From: an uncultured Verrucomicrobiota bacterium
GTDB taxonomy: Bacteria; Verrucomicrobiota; Verrucomicrobiia; Limisphaerales; UBA9464
Assembly: GCA_903939515.1 (NCBI GenBank)
Contig: CAJAHH010000058.1
Span: 1-32,786, forward strand
DNA length: 32,786 bases
Direction: 5' to 3'
The notes below the pieces were generated by a model that was not told where the DNA came from, searched no databases, and saw only the letters and a program-made list of their open reading frames with translations. Position numbers and translations under genes: made by a program. Shown piece by piece: positions 5,997 to 14,563 of this stretch (within the stretch, counting starts at the first letter, position 1; each line of letters starts with the position of its first letter).

Positions 5997-8456
5997 TTAT
6001 TCCTTAAGCTGGCGCTTGGCTTTACGGGCCTCGGCCTTCTCGTTGTTCTCGAATTCTTTCTCGGCCACCCGAACACCCGGCAACCTCTGACGTTCCTGAT
6101 CGGCCACCTCACCCGCATCGGCCGGCGTCGCCAAGATACTCGGACGGATGAGAATCATCAGCTCAGTGCGTGAACTGCTCTGACTGCGCTTAGAAAACGC
6201 TGCCCCGAGGTAAGGGATATCTTTGAGAAGGGGAACCCCCGACTTCTGCTTGTCGGTGCTGGTGGTGATATAACCACCGAGCAAGACGGCATCCTTATCG
6301 CGCACCGTCACAAATGAACTCGCCGTCCGCGTCTGCGTGGTGGGCGCACTCAGTCCGTTGCCGAGGTCCAGATTAGCACCCAGGTTATCCACCGTCTGAT
6401 CGATTTGCATGACAACAAGGTTGTCCGGGGTGATGAAGGGAGTGACATTCAATCCGACGCCCACTTGTTGTCGGGTGATTGATTGGCTGTTGCCGAAGCT
6501 GCCGCCGCCAAAAAAGGATCCGGAAACAAAGGGCACCTCGGAACCGACAAAGAAACTACCCGCGGTGGCATGGGAGGTGATGACACGTGGTCGCTGGATC
6601 ACATTAACCCGGGCGTCGGCAGCAATGGCATTGATGGCTATATCCCAATTCTGACCGATCTGAGCAAAGTAGGAGAGCCCCGACCCCGAGGTTGCCGGAA
6701 TGCCGTTGACGACGTTGGTTCCGACGGATCCTCCAGTCGATCGTCCCAATTGCTTGAGGAACTCTGAACCCGTTCCCAACGGTGCGCCCGAGGGATTATT
6801 GATCACGCCGCCGCCTCGGTTGTTGGCATTGTCTCCAAACTGCGCCGTCCGTTGAGCCGCGCTGATGCCGTAATTCCAACCAGCGCTGAGGTTGACCTCC
6901 ATGATAATGGCCTCGACCAGTACCTGAGGCAGAAGGGTATCCACCTTCACCAGCACTTCACGCAGCTTGGCGATGTCTTTCTTGTTGCCGTAAACGATGA
7001 GCGAGTTGGATCGCTGATCCGCCGTGATGCTGACCGTCTGTAACAATTCAGAGAGCCCGCCATAGCCCGAGCCACCCCCGGCTCCACCTCGACCCATGGC
7101 ATTGAATCGGTTCTGGAAGCTACCCGTGTTGACGGCCGATCCCGGTTGGTTAATGCCACCGCCCAGCTGCTGACCTCCCAAACGTCCAGTATTGCCCAGG
7201 CGACCGCCGCCACCTGACTGGTTCATCCCACCACCGAACTGCCCACCGCCGCCAAACTGATTGCCGCCCATACCACCCATGCCGCTCATACCGCCTATAC
7301 CTCCACGGCGTCCCGCCATACCGCCTCCCATACCACCTCCACCGCCGGCCCCCGCCATACCTCCGCCCGGGGTTCCGCTAATACCACCCCCGCCGATAAC
7401 ACTCGTGAGGGTCGCATAGATTTCGTCCACCTTGCCGTACTTGATGGGAATAACCTCGAGCTGAAAGTCCTCTTCTACTTCGATATCGACCTTCGCCAAA
7501 ATCTCGAGCATCCGCTTCACGTTGATAGCGTAGTCACGCAACACCAGCGTCTTGGTGCTCGCCAGAGCCACGATGCCATTGGCGTTCTTAGCAAATGGGG
7601 TAATCGTCGGAACGGCTTCTTCGATGGCCACATGTTTCAGTTGGACCACATGGGTTACAAACTGGCTGGCTTCAGCATACTGATCGGCCGGCTTGTCCGA
7701 AAACTTGGCTCCCTCTTGCAACGCTTGAGCCACCGGCACTGCAGTCACGAACTTTTCACCCTGAGGAATCATGGTGATGCCATTGAGGGCCAACACCGTG
7801 TCCCACATCTGAACTTCTTCGCTTTCAGTGAGGGTGGTCTGAGTGTCGATGCTGATCTTAACCTGGGGCAGACCCTGCGCCCGAAGGACCGTCCGCTTGA
7901 CCAGAGGACCATAGACCTGGTCCAAAAAGACATTCAGATCCTGATCCTTGAAAACGATCGAATCGCCCGGCTGATTGGTTCCGCGACTCTCACGCAACGC
8001 TTTTAGTGTGGCGTCGTTCATTGCCTGATCCTCCTCTGAGGGTTGACCGGCAGCAGCAGCACCTGGCTTGGCCGCCGACTTACCCGCGCCCGCTGAACCG
8101 GCCTTAGATCCACCGGCCGCCGAAGAGGCTCCTATCGGCGCAGACGGAGCCGGGGACGCGGGACGTGGGAAGGCCCGCGGCAGGGCCGACGGAAAATTGG
8201 TCGAAACTGCCGGGGCCGGGGCGGCCGCGTTAGTCGCCTTCCTCAAACGCGACGGAGGCTCAGGGAACGCCGGGAAGGCCGTGCCAGCGGTCGCCGAAGA
8301 CGCAGGAGTGGCCGGGGCCACCGTGGTCGCGGGGAAAGTGATGGCCGTCGGGGCCAATGGGGCTCCCGGGGCAGCAGGGGCGGCCGGAGCCTGTCCGCAA
8401 AGCCGGCCCGCGGTGATGGCCGCAACGACCGCGAGATGGATGAGACGCGTGTTCAC
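5997..8456 (-). CDS. Type II secretion/type IV pilus-like secretin (GspD-like)
   Basis: This 819-residue protein should form the outer membrane ring channel of a type II secretion or pilus-like machine. A signal peptide (1-26) leads into an Ala/Pro-rich low-complexity stretch (to about 140). N-domain modules follow at about 165-345 and 470-510, interrupted by a Gly/Met-rich insert at about 355-467. The secretin core lies at about 510-775, with VPFVSGSFFGG, VGVGLNVTPFI and LLGGYITTSTDKQKSGVPLL, ending SSSRTELMILIRPSIL. A charged tail closes the protein. It starts with GTG at 8456, six bases after the stop of the gspM-like gene, and is the last gene of the operon. GspD, PilQ and lineage-specific secretins are hard to tell apart here, so no symbol is given. 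Confidence 0.93.
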   Translation of the reverse strand: MNTRLIHLAVVAAITAGRLCGQAPAAPAAPGAPLAPTAITFPATTVAPATPASSATAGTAFPAFPEPPSRLRKATNAAAPAPAVSTNFPSALPRAFPRPASPAPSAPIGASSAAGGSKAGSAGAGKSAAKPGAAAAGQPSEEDQAMNDATLKALRESRGTNQPGDSIVFKDQDLNVFLDQVYGPLVKRTVLRAQGLPQVKISIDTQTTLTESEEVQMWDTVLALNGITMIPQGEKFVTAVPVAQALQEGAKFSDKPADQYAEASQFVTHVVQLKHVAIEEAVPTITPFAKNANGIVALASTKTLVLRDYAINVKRMLEILAKVDIEVEEDFQLEVIPIKYGKVDEIYATLTSVIGGGGISGTPGGGMAGAGGGGGMGGGMAGRRGGIGGMSGMGGMGGNQFGGGGQFGGGMNQSGGGGRLGNTGRLGGQQLGGGINQPGSAVNTGSFQNRFNAMGRGGAGGGSGYGGLSELLQTVSITADQRSNSLIVYGNKKDIAKLREVLVKVDTLLPQVLVEAIIMEVNLSAGWNYGISAAQRTAQFGDNANNRGGGVINNPSGAPLGTGSEFLKQLGRSTGGSVGTNVVNGIPATSGSGLSYFAQIGQNWDIAINAIAADARVNVIQRPRVITSHATAGSFFVGSEVPFVSGSFFGGGSFGNSQSITRQQVGVGLNVTPFITPDNLVVMQIDQTVDNLGANLDLGNGLSAPTTQTRTASSFVTVRDKDAVLLGGYITTSTDKQKSGVPLLKDIPYLGAAFSKRSQSSSRTELMILIRPSILATPADAGEVADQERQRLPGVRVAEKEFENNEKAEARKAKRQLKE
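7056..7394 (-). repeat. Gly/Met-rich coding repeat tract in the secretin
   Basis: This tract encodes roughly residues 355-467 of the secretin, dominated by GGM, GGMG and FGGG units made from near-repeated codons. It lies where secretins have a flexible loop between N-domain strands. It is coding and in frame. Confidence 0.75.
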
Positions 8457-8462
8457 AATCGG

Positions 8463-9218
8463 TTACTTCTTAGTTGGCGCGTTGGTTCCGGTGACGCGCG
8501 ACGTGGCTGCTGCGTTGGTGGAAGTCTTGGGCTTGCTGGATGCGGTCGACCCCGGGGCCGATGCAGTGCCGCCCGAGGCCTTGGATCCAAGGCCGGGAGA
8601 AGCTGTCTTGGGACTCAAGCCTCCAGAGCTGAGGCCTCCAGCACCCAACGCTTTGGGTTTTTTCTGGAAACTGGCGACGAACGTCACCGAAGCACTCAGA
8701 TTTTGGCCGCTGTTGTCGAGGCGCAGCCGACTCATGTCCCGGACACGAATCATCGAATCACTCGAACCCAGCGCGTAGAGGAAATTGACAAACCCGTCCT
8801 CCTTCGCCGTCAGGTCCACAATGACGATTTGTTCGTCGAAAAAGTTGGTGTCTTTAGAGGAGCTCATCCGCAACGAAGCCACTTGAGGCGACACACGCCC
8901 CAAATTAACTAAATTAGTCGCAGCCGCAGCCGTGATCCCCTGCTGCACACGATTGGCCTGTTCCTCGGGGAGTACCTGGCCGCCCGCACCTTCCAACTCT
9001 TTGAGAAGCTTCTCGTAAGAGGACTTCTTTGAAACCTCCTTAAAGAAAATCTGCTTCTGGCCTTCCTGTTTGGTGCGTTCGCGAACCATCACGTCCCATT
9101 CGGCAAAGTAGGGCCAAATGAACCAGTAATTAAACAAGAGGCCCATTACGCAAAGGCCCACGATGGCCATGCGTCGCTCCGTTGGAGCCAGATTTAATCG
9201 GTCAAACCAGCGAGTCAT
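8463..9218 (-). CDS. GspM/PilO-like inner membrane assembly protein
   Basis: This 251-residue bitopic protein is probably an inner membrane platform subunit. One transmembrane helix (about 18-36, IVGLCVMGLLFNYWFIW) is followed by a charged helical segment (about 45-75) and a ferredoxin-like domain (about 85-190, including DEQIVIVDLTAKEDGFVNFLYAL). This is the PilO/GspM arrangement. The last 55 residues are a Ser/Thr/Ala/Gly-rich disordered tail, unusual for the family. The gene starts four bases inside the upstream gene (overlap 9215-9218), a sign of translational coupling. The assignment rests on topology and operon position more than on sequence motifs. Confidence 0.75.
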   Translation of the reverse strand: MTRWFDRLNLAPTERRMAIVGLCVMGLLFNYWFIWPYFAEWDVMVRERTKQEGQKQIFFKEVSKKSSYEKLLKELEGAGGQVLPEEQANRVQQGITAAAATNLVNLGRVSPQVASLRMSSSKDTNFFDEQIVIVDLTAKEDGFVNFLYALGSSDSMIRVRDMSRLRLDNSGQNLSASVTFVASFQKKPKALGAGGLSSGGLSPKTASPGLGSKASGGTASAPGSTASSKPKTSTNAAATSRVTGTNAPTKK

Positions 9219-10594
9219 GGCGATACACCCTCCTCCCGGCGCAATTCCGCCTCAAAAGACCATGACAAAAGGGGGCCGCGCGGTGTCATGGTCGCGGGCT
9301 TGACCTCGGAGAACAGGGGCTTGCCCTCAGCGCTCACGGCGCGCAGCAAATCGTTATACCGGGTCACTTCAGCCCGATCTCCCTCCGACGCGTTGCCATT
9401 GATAACCAGTGTCCGACCATTCTTGAAATCCAACTGAACAAGGGTGAGCGCCTCGGGCAATTTTTCCACCACGGCATTCCAGCAATCGAGGGCAGCAAAG
9501 CGCAAGGCGACCTGCTCCTGAAGCACCCGGACCCGGGCCTTGAGCTGGAGGGTGTTGGTGTACTGCAACGCCATTGAGCGGGTCTCGCCCTGGAGTGTCT
9601 CGACCGCGGACTTCTGGTAAGTGAGCACGGCCAGATAGACGAACACGCCGGCCAAATAGGTCGTAGCCAGTGCGGTGAGCCCCTTGACCCACAGCGAATC
9701 GACATACTGACGCCGCTGACGAGTTCGGACCTCTTCCGGGATCAGCGATGCCGGGGAGGGCAGCAAAGCATGGCTGGCCGTAAGACGGGCCAAGTCTGGC
9801 TCTGCTCCCGGTGGCTCGACCGAGACGGGCCGAGCGCACCACCCCTGAAGCGCTTCGAGGAGAGGGGCCGCCTCAGCTTCGTCGGCAACGACGGTCACGG
9901 GCGGCAACGCTGCGAGCCACCCATCCAGCTCGGCCGCCCATGCGGTCCCGTTCAACTGAGCCAACAGCAGCTGCGCCGCACCCTGAACGGGCAGGCGAAT
10001 CATCGAGACATCCCGAAGCACGCTGTCGGTCCACCATCCCAAAAGTGCCACCTGTTGAGCTCCGGACCCATCGAGCACGATTCGCAGCAACTCTCCCTGG
10101 ACCGGCTTTGCCAGCAATCGGCGGACCATCGGCAATTCAATCCGATCGACCATGTACCCGCCCTGCTCCAATTTCTCGACGAACGCCTCCACGGCGGATC
10201 GGGCGGCGATCGTCACCAACGCCGTTTGCTGCGTGGCATCCGGATGCGCCACGCTTTCGACGGTCCACACCACCTGGGCCGGCGGCATTGGAGAAAGTTT
10301 CTCGAGCTGAAATTCGATCATCCCGGCCAATTCGGCGGGCGCACAGGCCGGGAGTTGGACGGCCCGGAGAAACACCGATTCCGGCGGCATCCAGGCGATG
10401 TCCAGACGGGAGCGAATGAGGAGGCGCCAATCCCGCGAGACCACATTGGCCGGCAAGGGCTTGTCTGCGGCAACCTCCCATTGGCCGGCCGGCACCGCGC
10501 TGCTCTTGTTGACGGCAAAGTGGTAAAGGTGTCGCTCGCCATTTCGGAGCGACAGCACATTGCAGGCATGGGGAATGGGAGCGGCGTTGCTCAT
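9215..10594 (-). CDS. GspL/PilM-PilN-like assembly protein
   Basis: This 459-residue protein combines a cytoplasmic actin-like or PilM/GspL-like domain (about 1-285), a single transmembrane helix (about 305-325, ALATTYLAGVFVYLAVL), and a periplasmic coiled coil plus ferredoxin-like domain (about 330-455). In type II secretion GspL recruits the GspE ATPase to the membrane and partners GspM. The neighbours here are exactly these two genes. It overlaps the end of the ATPase gene by four bases (ATGA type) and the start of the gspM-like gene by four bases. The sequence is divergent, so this could equally be described as a PilM-PilN fusion. Confidence 0.75.
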   Translation of the reverse strand: MSNAAPIPHACNVLSLRNGERHLYHFAVNKSSAVPAGQWEVAADKPLPANVVSRDWRLLIRSRLDIAWMPPESVFLRAVQLPACAPAELAGMIEFQLEKLSPMPPAQVVWTVESVAHPDATQQTALVTIAARSAVEAFVEKLEQGGYMVDRIELPMVRRLLAKPVQGELLRIVLDGSGAQQVALLGWWTDSVLRDVSMIRLPVQGAAQLLLAQLNGTAWAAELDGWLAALPPVTVVADEAEAAPLLEALQGWCARPVSVEPPGAEPDLARLTASHALLPSPASLIPEEVRTRQRRQYVDSLWVKGLTALATTYLAGVFVYLAVLTYQKSAVETLQGETRSMALQYTNTLQLKARVRVLQEQVALRFAALDCWNAVVEKLPEALTLVQLDFKNGRTLVINGNASEGDRAEVTRYNDLLRAVSAEGKPLFSEVKPATMTPRGPLLSWSFEAELRREEGVSP

Positions 10595-12336
10595 TCCGGA
10601 ATGCCTCCGTGATTCCCGGCGAGGGTCTTCACATGTTCCTCGTTCTGCGTGACGCGCAGCACCTCTTCGATCGTCGTGACACCCGCCTTCACCTTAGTCC
10701 ATCCATCATGACGGAGGGTTCGCATCCCTTGCTTGCGGGCGATGTCTGCCAAAGTCGCAGCCGAGACTCGGTTCATGACCAGAGGCCGGATCGCCTCGGT
10801 GACCACCAGCAGCTCATGGATTCCGGTGCGTCCCTGATACCCCAACTGACGACATGCCTCACAACCCACTCCCTTACGGAAGACGGTGGAATCAATTTCG
10901 TCTTCCGGAAAACCCACCTTGAGGAGGTAGTCCCGGTCGACCTTCTGCGGCTGGGAACAACTCTGGCAAATCGTTCGGACGAGGCGCTGGGCCATGATGG
11001 CCTCCACCGAGGAAGCCACCAAAAAGGGCTCTATCCCCATGTCGATCAACCGGGTGAAGGCGCTGGCCGCATCGTTGGTGTGCAGGGTGCTGAACACCAA
11101 GTGACCCGTTAGCGAGGCACGAATGGCGATTTCGGCGGTCTCGGTGTCGCGAATTTCGCCGACCATGACCACGTTGGGGTCTTGGCGGAGAATGTGGCGC
11201 AACCCCACCGCAAAGGTCAGACCGATGTCCGAACGGACCGGAATCTGATTGATGCCCTTGAGTTCATACTCCACCGGTTCCTCGATGGTGATGATGCGCT
11301 TGGTGACCGAGTTGATGGTGGAGAGGAATGCGTAGAGGGACGTCGATTTGCCGGACCCCGTGGGCCCGGTCACCAGGATGATGCCGTGTGGCTTGACGAT
11401 GAGCTCGCGGATCAACGCGTCTTCCTCCGGGGCGAACCCCAGCTTCTCGAGGCTGAAGAAGATCTTGCCGCGCAACAGCAGACGCAGGGAAACCGATTCG
11501 CCCCACACCGTCGGCACCGTGGACACGCGGATGTCGATTTCCTCGCCCTTGATGCGGACATTGATGCGACCGTCCTGCGGGAGACGCTTCTCGGCGATGT
11601 TCATCCCGGCCATCACCTTGATGCGTGAAATCAGCGCTGCCTGGTAGCGCTTGATTTGGGGAGGCAGAGGCGTCTGATGAAGAATACCGTCGATGCGGTA
11701 ACGGATGCGCAACTCATCTTCCGACGGCTCGAAATGAATGTCAGTCGCCCGGTCCTTGAAGGCTTCCCAAATGACTTGGTTGACGAACTTGATGACGCTG
11801 GCGTCCTGATCATCGCCGGTGATTTCACGCCCGCCGTCGATCTCTAGTTCAATGGCGTCGTCGTCTTCGGCCATTTCGTCGAGCGTCTCGGCACCGACGC
11901 CGTAGTACTTCTTGAGCGCCTTCTCGATTTCACTGCGGGTGGCCAGCGCATAACGAACAGCCCCACCCACATCGAACTGAACACTCGCCAACATGGCCGC
12001 GTCGAAGGGATCGGCCGCAGCCACTACCAGCACCCCTGCCTCATCTAAAAAGGGAATGATCGAGAACTGGAAAGCCACCTTGGTGCTGATGCGCTTGCGA
12101 ACTTCCGGAGCGATGCTGAGCTTGGCCAGGTCGACAAATTCGAGGGACAAGGCTGAAGCCAACTTTTGAAGAAAGGCCTCCTCGGCCAAACCGGCCTCCC
12201 GCGCAAAGAACGCCAGTCGGGGCTCGGTTCCGCCACTCTCGACCGATCGCCGCCAAGCCTCCGACCACCGATCACACTGAGCAGGCGTCAGAAGCCCTGC
12301 CTGGTTCAAAATGGATTTCAGTGGCGTGTACGACAT
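10591..12336 (-). CDS. GspE/PilB-type secretion or pilus ATPase
   Basis: This 581-residue cytoplasmic hexameric ATPase powers pseudopilus or pilus assembly. An N-terminal MshE/GspE-N-like domain (about 1-150) precedes the catalytic domain, with Walker A GPTGSGKST (324-332), Walker B-like DPNVVMVGEIRD (386-397), and a His box in STLHTND (416-422). A zinc-binding four-cysteine cluster (C457, C460, C492, C495) follows, typical of the GspE/PilB branch rather than PilT. An ATG at 12336, with AGGAAAG about 9-15 bases upstream, is preferred to a TTG at 12369. It is the first gene of the operon. No gspF, gspG or other pseudopilin gene is present in the window, so the machine must be completed elsewhere. 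Confidence 0.94.
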   Translation of the reverse strand: MSYTPLKSILNQAGLLTPAQCDRWSEAWRRSVESGGTEPRLAFFAREAGLAEEAFLQKLASALSLEFVDLAKLSIAPEVRKRISTKVAFQFSIIPFLDEAGVLVVAAADPFDAAMLASVQFDVGGAVRYALATRSEIEKALKKYYGVGAETLDEMAEDDDAIELEIDGGREITGDDQDASVIKFVNQVIWEAFKDRATDIHFEPSEDELRIRYRIDGILHQTPLPPQIKRYQAALISRIKVMAGMNIAEKRLPQDGRINVRIKGEEIDIRVSTVPTVWGESVSLRLLLRGKIFFSLEKLGFAPEEDALIRELIVKPHGIILVTGPTGSGKSTSLYAFLSTINSVTKRIITIEEPVEYELKGINQIPVRSDIGLTFAVGLRHILRQDPNVVMVGEIRDTETAEIAIRASLTGHLVFSTLHTNDAASAFTRLIDMGIEPFLVASSVEAIMAQRLVRTICQSCSQPQKVDRDYLLKVGFPEDEIDSTVFRKGVGCEACRQLGYQGRTGIHELLVVTEAIRPLVMNRVSAATLADIARKQGMRTLRHDGWTKVKAGVTTIEEVLRVTQNEEHVKTLAGNHGGIPE

Positions 12337-12517
12337 GCGAAACGACTTTCCTGCAACAGCGACCGGCAAGAAAAGTTGCGGGAGAAGTTCTAATCCAACG
12401 CTGCAAACGCACCTCTGGATAGACCGCTACTGACCGTACCGGCCGATACCGAAACCGAAGAACGCCTCCGAGGAAACGCTTTTCCTGAATTCTTCCTCAG
12501 GTTCTGATGCGCCGTAG
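12337..12517. promoter_or_regulatory. Divergent intergenic region between gspE-like and radical SAM genes
   Basis: The two genes are transcribed away from each other across about 180 bases, so promoters for both should lie here. I do not see confident -35/-10 boxes. Confidence 0.35.
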
Positions 12518-13489
12518 TTGAACCGCACCTCCAATCTTGATCCCTATCCCGACAGTCGTGGCGCACGGGACGCTTGGATTCTAGCCCGTCGAGCGGGCAT
12601 TGCCCGGACCGACAAACTCCATCCCCGACGTCCTTCGCATTGGCTACGAGAATCGGAACCCGATCCGGCTGGGGGACAGGCTTCCATCCTGACGGTGTTC
12701 CTGACTAACAAGGAATGTCCCTGGCGATGCCTGATGTGCGACTTGTGGCGACACACGCTGGAGGAAACGGTGCCAGTCGGCGCCATTCCAGAGCAGTTGG
12801 AGATGGCTTTGGCCGCGGACCAGGTTGAGCACCCACGTCGAGCCCAATGGTTAAAACTCTACAATGCCGGATCGTTCTTCGATTCCCAGGCCATTCCCGC
12901 GGCCGATTGGCCGAAATTGGCCCTCAAGGCGCAGTCCTTTGAACGCCTGGTGGTCGAATGCCACCCGAAGCTCATCCGGGAAGACCGAATCCTCCCTTTC
13001 CAACGCCTGCTCGGCTCCGGAACACGACTGGAATTGGCCCTGGGTCTGGAAACAGCACACCCAGAGGTTCTTGAACGTCTCAACAAGGGCATCGATCGGG
13101 AGTCCTTCCAGCGTTCCGCGCACTGGATCCGGATTCACGACATGGATCTGAGAGTGTTCGTCTTGGTCAAGCCGCCCTTTCTCAACGAATCCGAGGCTCT
13201 GGAATGGGCCTGCCGATCCATCGATTTCGCCTTCGACTGCGGTGCGAACACGATTTCGCTCATTCCAACCCGATCGGGCAATGGCGCGTTGGAGTCGTTG
13301 TCGGCCCGAGGGGAATTCGCCCCACCGCGTCCCGAGACCTTGGAATCGGCACTGGCTTATGGGATCCAGTTGGGTCGCGGGCGAGTCTTTGCTGATACTT
13401 GGGATCTGGAGAAACTTGAACCGGATGCGATCCGTTGCTCCTCACTTCGAGCCCGACTGGAGCAGGCAAACCAAATGCAGCGCATATAG
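12518..13489 (+). CDS. Radical SAM protein, RaSEA/TIGR01210-like
   Basis: This 323-residue protein has a radical SAM iron-sulfur motif, C67-x3-C71-x2-C74 (KECPWRCLMCDLW), and should cleave S-adenosylmethionine to start a radical reaction. The layout (TVFLTNKECPWRCLMCDLW then an IPEQLEMAL segment, later LALGLETAHPEVLERLNKG, then LIPTRSGNG) resembles the Elp3/archaeosine synthase RaSEA-type group, as I recall it. A tRNA or other RNA-modification role is possible but not shown. The start is a TTG at 12518, immediately after an in-frame TAG; the next in-frame Met lies inside the cysteine motif, so a non-ATG start seems required. It stands alone and is convergent with fabH. Confidence 0.82.
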   Translation: MNRTSNLDPYPDSRGARDAWILARRAGIARTDKLHPRRPSHWLRESEPDPAGGQASILTVFLTNKECPWRCLMCDLWRHTLEETVPVGAIPEQLEMALAADQVEHPRRAQWLKLYNAGSFFDSQAIPAADWPKLALKAQSFERLVVECHPKLIREDRILPFQRLLGSGTRLELALGLETAHPEVLERLNKGIDRESFQRSAHWIRIHDMDLRVFVLVKPPFLNESEALEWACRSIDFAFDCGANTISLIPTRSGNGALESLSARGEFAPPRPETLESALAYGIQLGRGRVFADTWDLEKLEPDAIRCSSLRARLEQANQMQRI

Positions 13490-13537
13490 AGCCCCAACGA
13501 AAACTGGGCCAATGGGTGAAGTTCCGACTAATCCCAA

Positions 13538-14548
13538 TTAAAACTCCACAATGGCCGCACCCCAGGTGAGGCCGGCACCAAAAACAACGAGTAGAACGAG
13601 GTCTCCCGGTTGGATTCGTCCCTCGCGAACCGCTTCGTCCATAGCGATACCCACACTGGCCGCGCTGGTGTTGCCGTAGCGATCCACATTAACGAAGACC
13701 TGCTCGGCGGTGGCGCCCAACCGTTCACCGACAGCACTGAGGATGCGCTGATTGGCCTGATGCGGGATCACGCAGCGAATCTGCTCAATGGATAGGCCGC
13801 ACCGCTCCAGCACCTCATTCGAAGCGGAGACCATGGCTTGGACCGCGTTCTTGAAGGTCTCCTTGCCATCCATACGCAGGAAGTGCCGTCGATCGGCCAC
13901 CGACTCCGCCGTCGCCGGACAGGCACTGCCGCCGCCGGGAAGCTCCAGCAAGCTGGCTTTCGAGCCATCCGATCCGAGGCACGTCGTCAGAAGACCACGG
14001 GCACCCGGCCGATGCTTCAAGATGGCAGCACCAGCACCGTCACCGAAGAGAACGCACGTGTTGCGGTCGGTCCAATCCACCACGGAACTCATCTTTTCGG
14101 CACCGATGATGAGCACTGTCTCATGCGCACTGGCCTCGACGAATCGGGCACCAATATCCAAGGCATAGACAAACCCACTGCAGGCGGCCTCAATGTCAAA
14201 TGCCACGGCCCGGTGAGCGCCCAATTTCTGCTGCACCAAGCAGGCGGTGCTTGGGAACGGCATGTCCGGGGTGATGGTGGCGACGATAATCAGATCGATA
14301 TCGGCGGCTGTGACCCCGGCGGCAGTCATCGCCCGACGGGCCGCCTCCAATGCCATGTCCGAAGTTGTTTCGTTGGCTCCAGCGATACGACGCTCGCGGA
14401 TACCGGTGCGACTGGTGATCCACTCATCCGAAGTCTCCACCATCCGCTCCAGCTCAGCATTGGTCATCACCCGTTCGGGCACATAGGAACCGAGACCCAC
14501 GATGGAGGCAGAGCGAAGCGGTGCGCGATGGGTTCGGGGATGGTTCAA
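13538..14548 (-). CDS. fabH: 3-oxoacyl-ACP synthase III (FabH)
   Basis: FabH condenses acetyl-CoA with malonyl-ACP to start type II fatty acid synthesis. The 336-residue protein has the complete thiolase-fold catalytic triad: C123 in IEAACSGFVYAL, H263 in IPHQANQR, and N293 in RYGNTSAAS. The N-terminus after residue 13 (SASIVGLGSYVPERVMTN) is typical. The longest start is a TTG at 14548, 15 bases after the plsX stop; no ATG is available near it, so TTG is accepted with some doubt. It is the last gene of the yceD-rpmF-plsX-fabH run, the arrangement known from many bacteria, and is probably co-transcribed with plsX. Confidence 0.95.
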   Translation of the reverse strand: MNHPRTHRAPLRSASIVGLGSYVPERVMTNAELERMVETSDEWITSRTGIRERRIAGANETTSDMALEAARRAMTAAGVTAADIDLIIVATITPDMPFPSTACLVQQKLGAHRAVAFDIEAACSGFVYALDIGARFVEASAHETVLIIGAEKMSSVVDWTDRNTCVLFGDGAGAAILKHRPGARGLLTTCLGSDGSKASLLELPGGGSACPATAESVADRRHFLRMDGKETFKNAVQAMVSASNEVLERCGLSIEQIRCVIPHQANQRILSAVGERLGATAEQVFVNVDRYGNTSAASVGIAMDEAVREGRIQPGDLVLLVVFGAGLTWGAAIVEF

Positions 14549-14563
14549 GAGATTCTCTAAAAA

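Noticed and set aside
8392-8400. A near-copy of the dispersed word (AGCCTGTCC followed by G) in the secretin signal-peptide region
   Set aside because: It lacks the final base and lies in coding sequence.
8068-8778. A 236-codon open frame antisense to the start of the secretin gene and the end of the gspM-like gene
   Set aside because: It is the reverse of Ala/Pro/Gly-rich coding sequence, its product is low-complexity, and it matches no family. Long antisense frames are expected in GC-rich genes of this composition.
12673-12682. An exact reverse copy of AGCCTGTCCC inside the radical SAM gene
   Set aside because: It encodes ordinary residues (GGQA) in a well-conserved reading frame and has no repeated flank. 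It is treated as chance and not counted among the spacer copies.
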